DNA from: Crossiella sp. CA-258035
GTDB lineage: Bacteria > Actinomycetota > Actinomycetes > Mycobacteriales > Pseudonocardiaceae
Length of the DNA stretch: 64,000 bases
NCBI RefSeq assembly: GCF_030064675.1
Contig: NZ_CP116413.1
Location: 901,001 to 965,000, forward strand
Direction: 5' to 3'
Shown here piece after piece: positions 57,938 to 64,000 of the stretch (positions are counted from its first letter, which is position 1; every line of letters begins with the position of its first letter). A program made the translations under genes and the position numbers. A model generated the notes under the pieces. That model was not told the DNA's origin. It ran no database searches and saw only the letters and a program-made list of their open reading frames with translations.

Positions 57938-58930
57938 ATGAAGGTTCTGGTCACAGGCGGTGCCGGGTTCATCGGCTCCCACTACGTGCGCCAGCTGCTC
58001 GGCGGCGCGTACCCGGCGTTCGCCGAGGCGGAGGTGACCGTGCTGGACAAGCTGACCTACGCGGGCACCAGGACCAACCTCGCGCCGGTGGCGGAGGACC
58101 CCCGGCTGACCTTCGTCGAAGGTGACATCTGCGACCCCGAGCTGGTGCGCAAGCTCATGTCCGGCCAGGACGTGGTGGTGCACTTCGCGGCCGAGTCGCA
58201 CGTGGACCGGTCCATCCTGGGCGCGGCCGACTTCGTGCTGACCAACGTGCTGGGCACGCAGACCCTGTTGCAGGGCGCGCTGGAGGCCAACGTCGGCCGG
58301 TTCGTGCACGTCAGCACGGACGAGGTGTACGGCTCCATCGAGACCGGCTCCTGGACCGAGGAGCACATCCTGGAGCCCAACTCGCCGTACTCGGCCTCCA
58401 AGGCCAGCTCGGACCTGCTGGCCCGCTCCTACTTCCGCACGCACGGCCTGCCGGTCTGCGTCACCAGGTGCTCGAACAACTACGGTCCGTACCAGTTCCC
58501 GGAGAAGGTCATCCCGCTGTTCGTGACCAATCTCATCGACGGCAAGAAGGTGCCGCTCTACGGCGACGGCCTCAACGTGCGCGACTGGCTGCACGTGGAC
58601 GACCACTGCCGCGGCATCCAGCTGGTCGCCGAGGGCGGGCGCGCGGGTGAGATCTACAACATCGGCGGCGGCACCGAGCTGACCAACAAGGAGCTGACCG
58701 GCCTGCTGCTGGAGGCCACCGGCACCGACTGGGACAGTGTGACTCCGGTCACCGACCGCAAGGGCCACGACCGCCGCTACTCGGTGGACATCACCAAGAT
58801 CAGCACCGAGCTGGGCTACGCGCCGCAGGTGCCCTTCGCCGACGGCCTGGCCCAGACCGTGGCCTGGTACCGGGACAACCGCGCCTGGTGGGAGCCGCTC
58901 AAGCAGCGCGCCGAACTGGCCAAGGGCTGA
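57938..58930 (+). CDS. rmlB: dTDP-glucose 4,6-dehydratase
   Basis: The ATG at 57938, with GGGGAGGATAC upstream, gives 330 residues. The short-chain dehydrogenase features are MKVLVTGGAGFIGSHYVRQL (NAD-binding), VVHFAAESHVDRSI, FVHVSTDEVYGSIETGSW and the catalytic YSASKASSD, with a late RCSNNYGPYQFPEKVIPLF. The enzyme converts dTDP-glucose to dTDP-4-keto-6-deoxyglucose in dTDP-L-rhamnose synthesis; rhamnose links arabinogalactan to peptidoglycan in this group. rmlD follows after four bases. rmlA and rmlC are not in the window. Confidence 0.93.
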   Translation: MKVLVTGGAGFIGSHYVRQLLGGAYPAFAEAEVTVLDKLTYAGTRTNLAPVAEDPRLTFVEGDICDPELVRKLMSGQDVVVHFAAESHVDRSILGAADFVLTNVLGTQTLLQGALEANVGRFVHVSTDEVYGSIETGSWTEEHILEPNSPYSASKASSDLLARSYFRTHGLPVCVTRCSNNYGPYQFPEKVIPLFVTNLIDGKKVPLYGDGLNVRDWLHVDDHCRGIQLVAEGGRAGEIYNIGGGTELTNKELTGLLLEATGTDWDSVTPVTDRKGHDRRYSVDITKISTELGYAPQVPFADGLAQTVAWYRDNRAWWEPLKQRAELAKG

Positions 58931-58934
58931 GCCG

Positions 58935-59852
58935 GTGCCCGGACTCGGACTGCTCGTCACCGGCGGCCGCGGCCAGCTCGGTCACGACCTGGCCAGGCTT
59001 GCCTCCACAAAGGACAGTTGGCTGGTGCACGCGCCCGGCTCGGCCGAGCTGGACGTCAGCGAGCCGGACGCGGTCGAGGACGCGGTGCACGGGATCGCTT
59101 GCGGGGCAAGGGACACCGGGCTGCGGCCGGTGGTGATCAGCGCGGGCGCCTACACCGCGGTGGACGCCGCCGAGACCGACGAGGACCGCGCGCTGGCGAT
59201 CAACGGCACCGGCCCCGGCCTGCTCGCGAAGGCTTGTGCGGCAAGGGATGTGCCGCTGATCCACCTCTCCACCGACTACGTCTTCCCCGGCGACAGCACC
59301 CGGCCGTACGAGCCCAGCGACGCCACCGGCCCGCGGTCGGCCTACGGGCGGACCAAGCTGGCCGGTGAGCGGGCGGTGCTGGAGTCCGGCGCCCAGGGCT
59401 GGGTGGTGCGCACCCAGTGGGTCTACGGCGAGACCGGCAAGAACTTCGTGCGCACCATGGTCCGGCTGGAGTCCAGCCGGGACACCGTGTCCGTGGTGGA
59501 CGACCAGGTGGGCTGCCCGACCTGGACCGCGGACCTGGCCGCCGGACTGCTCCGGCTGGCCGAGCTGGCGGTCGGCCCGAACCCGCCGGAGCAGCGGCTG
59601 CTGCACTGCGCGGGCGGCGGGGAGACCAGCTGGTACCGCTTCACCCAGGCCATCTTCGAGGAGCTGGGCGCGGATCCGGCGCGGGTGAAACCGTGCACCT
59701 CGGCGGAGTTCCCCAGCCCGGTCAAGCGCCCGCCGTACTCGGTGCTGTCGCCGAAGTCCTGGGAGTCGGCAGGTCTGACGCCGCTGCGGCCGTGGCGCGA
59801 GGCGCTGGCCGCGGCCTTCGCCGAACGCGGCGAGCAGTTCCGCACCCCCTGA
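58935..59852 (+). CDS. rmlD: dTDP-4-dehydrorhamnose reductase
   Basis: The 305-residue protein (GTG start) begins GLLVTGGRGQLGHDLARLAS with the NAD(P)-binding loop. Further motifs are VISAGAYTAVDAAETDEDRALAING, PLIHLSTDYVFPGD and the catalytic YGRTKLAGE. It makes the last step of dTDP-L-rhamnose, reducing dTDP-4-keto-rhamnose. It lies four bases after rmlB and on the same strand. The position next to LCP genes supports a role in linking wall polymers. It corresponds to Rv3266c. Confidence 0.91.
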   Translation: MPGLGLLVTGGRGQLGHDLARLASTKDSWLVHAPGSAELDVSEPDAVEDAVHGIACGARDTGLRPVVISAGAYTAVDAAETDEDRALAINGTGPGLLAKACAARDVPLIHLSTDYVFPGDSTRPYEPSDATGPRSAYGRTKLAGERAVLESGAQGWVVRTQWVYGETGKNFVRTMVRLESSRDTVSVVDDQVGCPTWTADLAAGLLRLAELAVGPNPPEQRLLHCAGGGETSWYRFTQAIFEELGADPARVKPCTSAEFPSPVKRPPYSVLSPKSWESAGLTPLRPWREALAAAFAERGEQFRTP

Positions 59853-59862
59853 CCTCCGTACG

Positions 59863-59895
59863 ACACCCGTCGTACGCCGGGCGTACGGCGGGTGT
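59863..59895. promoter_or_regulatory. Near-perfect 33-base palindrome between rmlD and a membrane gene
   Basis: Sixteen bases (59863-59878, ACACCCGTCGTACGCC) are complementary to 59880-59895 except at one position, around a single central base. It starts 11 bases after the rmlD stop (59852) and is 73 bases before the next start (59968). The near-zero loop fits a protein-binding operator, such as a TetR-type site, better than a hairpin; a terminator of rmlD is also possible. Confidence 0.45.
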
Positions 59896-59967
59896 TGTGG
59901 CCGGGTCGGGGGAGTGGTCGGGGATGGGCCGGATGTCCCGGGGCCCCGGCGCGATGACGCTGGGAGC

Positions 59968-60618
59968 ATGGCGAAATCGGGCGCGCAGCGAGCGCGGAAC
60001 CTGTTGGTGTGGCTGCACGTGCTCAGTTCGGTGGGCTGGCTGGCGCTGGCCTTGACCCTGTGCGTGCTGATCAGCTACGGCATCGGCGCGGAGCCGGGGC
60101 TGCGGCTGGCCGCCTTCCGGATGGCAGAGGTGCTCGACGTCCAGCTGTTGCAGATCCTCGGCGAGACCTCGGCCTTCACCGGGTTCATGCTCTCCGCGCT
60201 GACCCCGTGGGGCTACTTCCGGCACTGGTGGGTGCTGACCAAGTTCGTGATCACGTTGGCGCAGCTCTACGTCGGCATCTTCATCCTCAGCGGCAACCTG
60301 CACGAGTCGGTGCGCGCGGCGGAGTCCGGCGGGACCGGGCCCGCGGTGTGGCTGGCGGTGGCCTCGGCGCTGATGGCGGGCGGATTCGCCTTCCAGGCCT
60401 GGCTTTCGGTGGCCAAGCCGGGCAAGCGGTCGCCGTGGACCCCGCCCGGCAAGCTGCCCTCGGCTCCGGTCGCACACGTCTACGCGGCCAGCGCGGTGCC
60501 GGTGCTGGCCTTCGCGCTGGGGCTGTTCCTGCCCTGGGTGACGCCGCTGCTGATGCTGGGCGTGGTGCTCTGGTACTCGGCGCGGCGCGGGGTCAAGCTG
60601 CGCGTGGCGGCTGGCTGA
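59968..60618 (+). CDS. Integral membrane protein (CopD-like)
   Basis: The ATG at 59968, with GGGAG four bases before, gives 216 residues with about five membrane segments: LLVWLHVLSSVGWLALALTL, FTGFMLSALTPWGYF, WVLTKFVITLAQLYVGIFIL, WLAVASALMAGGFAF and LAFALGLFLPWVTPLLML. The WLHVLSSVGWLAL and WWVLTKFV features with conserved His are like CopD- or DUF2269-type proteins. No function is established. A palindrome at 59863 may be its operator. It converges on the HMG-CoA lyase remnant. Confidence 0.7.
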   Translation: MAKSGAQRARNLLVWLHVLSSVGWLALALTLCVLISYGIGAEPGLRLAAFRMAEVLDVQLLQILGETSAFTGFMLSALTPWGYFRHWWVLTKFVITLAQLYVGIFILSGNLHESVRAAESGGTGPAVWLAVASALMAGGFAFQAWLSVAKPGKRSPWTPPGKLPSAPVAHVYAASAVPVLAFALGLFLPWVTPLLMLGVVLWYSARRGVKLRVAAG

Positions 60619-60629
60619 GCCCACAAGGG

Positions 60630-60668
60630 GCCCGACCGGCGCCCCTGGGGGTCAGGCGCCGGCCGGGC
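60630..60668. terminator. Bidirectional terminator hairpin
   Basis: GCCCGACCGGCGCC (60630-60643) pairs with GGCGCCGGCCGGGC (60655-60668) at 13 of 14 positions with an 11-base loop. It fills the gap between the membrane gene stop (60618) and the end of the convergent lyase remnant (60671). A rho-independent type without T-tract, as expected in GC-rich DNA. Confidence 0.65.
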
Positions 60669-60670
60669 GG

Positions 60671-61045
60671 TCAGAGGGTCGGCGGGAACGTTCCCGCGCG
60701 GCCGAGCAGCGCGGGCGCGGGCCTGCCGAGGCGCTGGGCGAGCCAGCCAGCCGTGTCGGTCACCGCGATCATGTCCACACCGGTGCTCATACCCATCCGC
60801 TCCAAGGCGTAAACCACATCTTCGGTGGCGATGTTGCCGGCCGCGCCAGGGGCGAACCGGCAGCCGCCGAAGCCACCGGTGGAGACGTCCAGCACCCGCA
60901 CCCCGGCCTTGGTCACCTCGGCCAGCTCGGCCAGGCATTCCACCAGCTCGACGGTGTCCACCACGGACAGCGCGAGACCGCCGCCCGCCAGTTCGTCCCT
61001 CGGGGCGACCTCGACCAGCTCAACAGCGTGCAAGGACGGCTCCAT
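60671..61045 (-). pseudogene. HMG-CoA lyase remnant with internal deletion
   Basis: The 124-residue frame begins HAVELVEVAPRDEL, like the N-terminus of HMG-CoA lyases (VxxxEVGPRDGLQ), and then jumps directly to the last third: VDTVELVECLAELA, VLDVSTGGFGGCRFAPGAAGNIATEDVVYALERMG. About 180 residues of the middle, with most of the barrel and both metal-binding His, are missing. The Cys of GGC is kept. The frame remains open, so it may still be translated, but it cannot be a working lyase. An intact relative is at 23736. Its upstream region carries GntR-type palindromes, so it was probably controlled by the divergent regulator. Confidence 0.7.
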
Positions 61046-61052
61046 GTATACA
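61045..61052. promoter_or_regulatory. TGTATACA palindrome near the lyase remnant start
   Basis: TGTATACA is a perfect eight-base palindrome overlapping the start codon of the lyase remnant. Its longer context on the minus strand, TTTGTATACAT, resembles the element TTTGCATACAAA at 61118 and known sites of FCD-type GntR regulators (TTGTATACAA-like). Confidence 0.4.
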
Positions 61053-61084
61053 AAGTGGAAGTTCGAGCGGAGCATCCAGGCGCT

Positions 61085-61105
61085 GGCAACTTGTGTCAAG
61101 TTGCC
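61085..61105. promoter_or_regulatory. Perfect inverted repeat, 9-base arms
   Basis: GGCAACTTG (61085-61093), three bases, and CAAGTTGCC (61097-61105) form a perfect inverted repeat in the middle of the divergent region between the lyase remnant and the GntR gene (61161). Size and position suit an operator for a dimeric regulator. It is unlike the TGTATACA elements, so two different proteins may bind here. Confidence 0.5.
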
Positions 61106-61117
61106 GCATCGCTCTAG

Positions 61118-61129
61118 TTTGCATACAAA
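61118..61129. promoter_or_regulatory. TTTGCATACAAA element upstream of the GntR gene
   Basis: TTTG and CAAA surround CATA, 32 to 43 bases upstream of the GntR start (61161). Together with the following ATGATGCA it also makes TGCAT...ATGCA (61120-61137). The similarity to the TGTATACA site at 61045 suggests that the GntR protein binds both and controls both directions. Confidence 0.4.
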
Positions 61130-61160
61130 ATGATGCAGCTTGCATTTCGGAGCGTGACCG

Positions 61161-61805
61161 GTGGCGCTGGCGGCGGAGAAGGCGTACCAGACCCTGCGCG
61201 CGGGCATCCTGGACGGCACCTACGAGCCGACCGAACGCCTCGGCGAGGTGGACCTGGCCGAGGGCCTCGGCCTGTCCCGCACCCCGGTGCGGGAGGCGTT
61301 GCGGCGGCTGGAGGTCGAGGGCCTGGTCGAGCTGGAGCCGCACCGGGGCGCGCGGGTGGCCCAGTGGACCCGAGCGGACGTGGAGGAGCTCTACGACCTG
61401 CGGATGCTGCTGGAGTCCTTCCTGGCCAGGCGCGCCGCCAGCCGGATCAGCCAGGTCGCGCTGGCCAGGCTGGCCCAGCTGCGCGACACGATGGCGGCCA
61501 CCGCGGCGCCGGGGCCGGGGCAGGACCTGGCGCGGGTGGCCGAGGCGAACTGCGAGTTCCACGCCATCATCGGCGCGGCCGCGGCCAGTCCCCGGGTGCT
61601 CACCATGCTGACCACGGTGATCGAGATGCCGTTGGTGCTGCGCACCTTCCACCGCTACCAGCCCGCGGAGCTGGCCCGCAGCCTGTCCCACCACCGCGAA
61701 CTGGTGGACGCGCTGACCGAGGGCGATCCGGACTGGGCGGAGGCGGTGATGCGCGCGCACGTGCTGGCCGCCAAGCGGGTGCTGCTGCGGGCGCATACCA
61801 GGTAG
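61161..61805 (+). CDS. GntR-family regulator, FCD type
   Basis: The 214-residue protein (GTG start) has an N-terminal winged helix (about 5-70) with LRAGILDGTYEPTERLGEVDLAEGLGLSRTPVREALRRLEVEGLVEL, the GntR signature, and a C-terminal FCD domain (about 80-205) with LYDLRMLLESFLARRAA, EANCEFHAIIGAAA and LSHHRELVDAL, with Asp/His residues that bind a metal and an organic acid. It likely controls the divergent lyase remnant and the hydantoinase-like gene 100 bases downstream. The ligand is unknown. Confidence 0.88.
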   Translation: MALAAEKAYQTLRAGILDGTYEPTERLGEVDLAEGLGLSRTPVREALRRLEVEGLVELEPHRGARVAQWTRADVEELYDLRMLLESFLARRAASRISQVALARLAQLRDTMAATAAPGPGQDLARVAEANCEFHAIIGAAAASPRVLTMLTTVIEMPLVLRTFHRYQPAELARSLSHHRELVDALTEGDPDWAEAVMRAHVLAAKRVLLRAHTR

Positions 61806-61908
61806 ACCGGTTGGGCCTGGCGGCGGAAGTCCGCGCGCGGCACGCGCGTAGGGTCATCTAGTGTCCTGGGACAAGGACGGCGACAGGGTGGGGCACAAGG
61901 AGAACTCG

Positions 61909-63888
61909 GTGGGGGGCTTTCGGCTCGGGGTCGACGTCGGGGACACGTTCACCGACGTCCTGCTGGTCGACGAGCGCACCGGCGCGGCCTTCCGGGCCAA
62001 GACCCCGACCACGCCGCACAACCTCGCGGTGGCCGTGCTCAACGGCATCAGGGACACCTGCCGCGCGGCAGGGGCAGACCCCAAGCTGATCAACCACGTG
62101 CTGCACGGCGGATCCGTGGCCAGCAACGCCATCCTGCAGGGCAGCGGCGCGCGGGTGGGGCTGGTCACCACCAGCGGCTTCCGCCAGGTGCTGCAACTGG
62201 CCCGCAGCTACGCGGCCGAACCGCTGGCCAGGCCGGAGGACACGGTCGAGGTGGTCGAGCGGATCGGCGCGGACGGCGTGGTGGTGGTGCCGCTGGACAC
62301 CGGCGCGGCCCGGATCGCGTTGCGCCGCCTGCGCGCGGCCAGGGTGGAGGCGCTGACCATCTCGCTGCTCAACGCCGGGGCGAACGACCGGCACGAGCGG
62401 CTGCTGGGCAGGCTGGCCGCCGAGGAGCTGCCAGGGGTGCCGGTCTCGCTGTCCGCGCACGTGATCGCCGAGCCGCGGGAGTACGAGCGCACGGTCTCCG
62501 CGGTGGTCAACAGCTACCTGCGCCCCCAGGCCACCAGGGTGGTCCGCGACCTGGAGGCCGCGCTGGCCTCGGCCGGGATCACCGCCCGGATCTCGGTGCT
62601 GCGCAACGACGGCCGCGCCACCGCGGCCGGCCACGCCGCGGAACGCCCGATCGCCGCGCTGTCCTCCGGCCGCGCGGGCGGCCTGCGCGGAGCCACCCAC
62701 TTCGCCGGACTGGCCGGGTACACCGACTTCCTCAGCCTGGACCTGGGCGGCAGCTCCGCCGACGTCGCACTGGTGCAGAACGGACGACCGCGGATCGACC
62801 GCCAGACCGCCGTCGGCGACCTCACCGTGCGCTCCACCGGGGTCGACGTGCATACGGTTGCACTCGGCGGCTGCTCGCTGGTCCGGGTGTCCAAGAGCAC
62901 CATGGAACTGCGCATCGGCCCGGCCTCCGCCGGCGCCCGCCCTGGCCCGATCTCCTACCGCAACGGCGGCACCAAACCCACCGTCACCGACGTCAACCTG
63001 GCCCTGGGCTACCTGCCAGAAGCCATCGCGGGCGGCCGCATCCGCCTGGACCCCGAAGGCGGCCGCAAGGCAGTGGCGGCCCTCGCCGACGCCCTGGCCC
63101 TGCCCAGCCCCGAGCGCGCCGCGGGCGAGGTCCTGGCCATGGTCAACGACAAGCTCTTCCGCGCCCTCCGCCTGGTCAGCGTCCGCAACGGCCACGACCC
63201 CAAGGACTTCCCCCTGGTCGTCTTCGGCGGCGCGGGCCCCCTGCACGCCAACGCCCTGGCCCGCATCACCGGCACCTGGCCGGTCATCGTGCCCCCGTCC
63301 CCCGGCACCCTGGCCGCCCACGGCCTGGCCACCACCGAACCCAGCGAAGAGGTAGTAGCCGCCCCCGGCCTAACCGGCATCGGCCCAGCCCGCCTCCGCG
63401 CGGTCCTGGCCGACCTCCTCACCTCCGCAGCCGACCGCCTGGCCACCAGGGGAGTCCCAAGAGACCGCCTCTGCGCCCAAGCGGACATCACCCTCCGCCA
63501 CCCCAGCGGCCGCACCACAGACCTACTGACAGACCTGGGCGAATCAGTGCTCGCAGCGGCAGACCCGCGATCCGCCCTGGGCATCGCCCCAGACGCGGAG
63601 ATCGTGGAACTCCGGGTGATCGTCCGCGGCCCCCGCCCACCCCTGCTCACCCACGAGCCCCTGCCAGGCAGGAAAAAACCGATCCCAGACGCCCTGCTCC
63701 GCACCAAGAAGATCATGGTCGACGCCACCCTGGTAGCAGCAGACGTCTACGACCGAGCAAAGCTGTTGGCAGGCAACGTGATCAGCGGCCCAGCCCTGAT
63801 CGTAGAACCAGACTCAACAACCCTCGTCCAACCAGACCACGCCGCCACAGTCCACCCCAGCGGCTGCCTACTGATCAACCCGGAGTAA
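61909..63888 (+). CDS. Hydantoinase/oxoprolinase family protein (HyuA-like)
   Basis: A GTG at 61909 with AAGGAGA five bases before is the best start (659 residues); a GTG at 61861 gives 16 more. The protein begins GFRLGVDVGDTFTDVLLVDE, the hydantoinase A N-terminal domain, followed by HGGSVASNAILQGSGARVGLVTT, LDLGGSSADVALVQNG (ATP/phosphate loop) and FGGAGPLHANALA. HyuA enzymes hydrolyse cyclic amides such as hydantoins or 5-oxoproline with ATP, or carboxylate ketones. The usual HyuB partner is not seen downstream before the window ends. From about 63040 the codons change to CTC, CCA, AGA and CTA. The last 112 bases of the window show no gene. Confidence 0.85.
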   Translation: MGGFRLGVDVGDTFTDVLLVDERTGAAFRAKTPTTPHNLAVAVLNGIRDTCRAAGADPKLINHVLHGGSVASNAILQGSGARVGLVTTSGFRQVLQLARSYAAEPLARPEDTVEVVERIGADGVVVVPLDTGAARIALRRLRAARVEALTISLLNAGANDRHERLLGRLAAEELPGVPVSLSAHVIAEPREYERTVSAVVNSYLRPQATRVVRDLEAALASAGITARISVLRNDGRATAAGHAAERPIAALSSGRAGGLRGATHFAGLAGYTDFLSLDLGGSSADVALVQNGRPRIDRQTAVGDLTVRSTGVDVHTVALGGCSLVRVSKSTMELRIGPASAGARPGPISYRNGGTKPTVTDVNLALGYLPEAIAGGRIRLDPEGGRKAVAALADALALPSPERAAGEVLAMVNDKLFRALRLVSVRNGHDPKDFPLVVFGGAGPLHANALARITGTWPVIVPPSPGTLAAHGLATTEPSEEVVAAPGLTGIGPARLRAVLADLLTSAADRLATRGVPRDRLCAQADITLRHPSGRTTDLLTDLGESVLAAADPRSALGIAPDAEIVELRVIVRGPRPPLLTHEPLPGRKKPIPDALLRTKKIMVDATLVAADVYDRAKLLAGNVISGPALIVEPDSTTLVQPDHAATVHPSGCLLINPE

Positions 63889-64000
63889 CGGTCCGCGACC
63901 AGAAACCCAGCGACAACTTCTTGCGAAGAGGCGTGGCGCGCCAGCGACACGGCGGGCTCTTGACCCAGCGGTGGGGTTGATTTTTTCGCGTCGCCTTGTC

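Overview
The window is very GC-rich, densely coded DNA with many GTG and TTG starts, stop/start overlaps of the ATGA and GTGA type, and ESX (type VII secretion) gene families. This points to an actinobacterium, most likely of the order Pseudonocardiales. The genus cannot be fixed from the sequence. I saw no rRNA, tRNA, CRISPR array, insertion sequence or prophage.

The backbone is a chromosomal locus that I also know from Mycobacterium tuberculosis (about Rv3266c to Rv3285), here inverted but with the same gene order and relative strands: accA3 (5208), maf (9481), accE (16880), accD (17113), birA (22241), a PH-domain membrane protein (23206), GtrA proteins (39466 and 40135), purK and purE (44118 and 45313), a fadE25-like acyl-CoA dehydrogenase (48026), a TIGR03089 protein (53770), LytR-CpsA-Psr proteins (54487 and 56086) and rmlD (58935, here with rmlB). 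Accessory blocks sit between these anchors.

Left part (1-22 kb): the glpD 3' end; an ESX substrate cluster (EspG, PPE-like protein, small helical protein) with a DUF3558 lipoprotein; two DUF1707 proteins; the biotin-dependent acyl-CoA carboxylase genes interrupted by a dicarboxylate symporter, a secreted GH27 alpha-galactosidase with a divergent ROK regulator, a secreted S15 peptidase and a lipoprotein carboxylesterase; then a questin-oxidase-like protein and a sigma factor fused to a membrane-anchored CAP domain, beside a secreted CAP protein.

Middle part (22-40 kb): birA; an HMG-CoA lyase, acetyltransferase and CbiZ operon; a large LuxR-family ATPase regulator divergent from an unrecognised operon with a thioredoxin-like membrane protein and a Tat-exported six-cysteine protein; selD with a MaoC-like gene; an ESX toxin module (YbaB-like, WXG100, TNT-domain toxin and a small overlapping putative immunity gene); hisN; a two-component system; and a 670-base convergent intergenic region holding three very long inverted repeats.

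Right part (40-64 kb): GtrA pair; a second sigma factor fused to a zinc finger, membrane segments and an extracellular beta domain; a degenerate GGDEF protein; purK-purE; an RpiR regulator with an aminotransferase; acyl-CoA dehydrogenase; a NarL-type two-component system whose two genes are separated by a 66-base tandem repeat; two DoxX proteins; cell-wall genes (LCP proteins, rmlB, rmlD); an internally deleted HMG-CoA lyase remnant facing a GntR regulator; and a hydantoinase-like gene. The most unusual features are the two membrane-anchored sigma factor fusions, the ESX-TNT toxin module and the triple inverted-repeat region.
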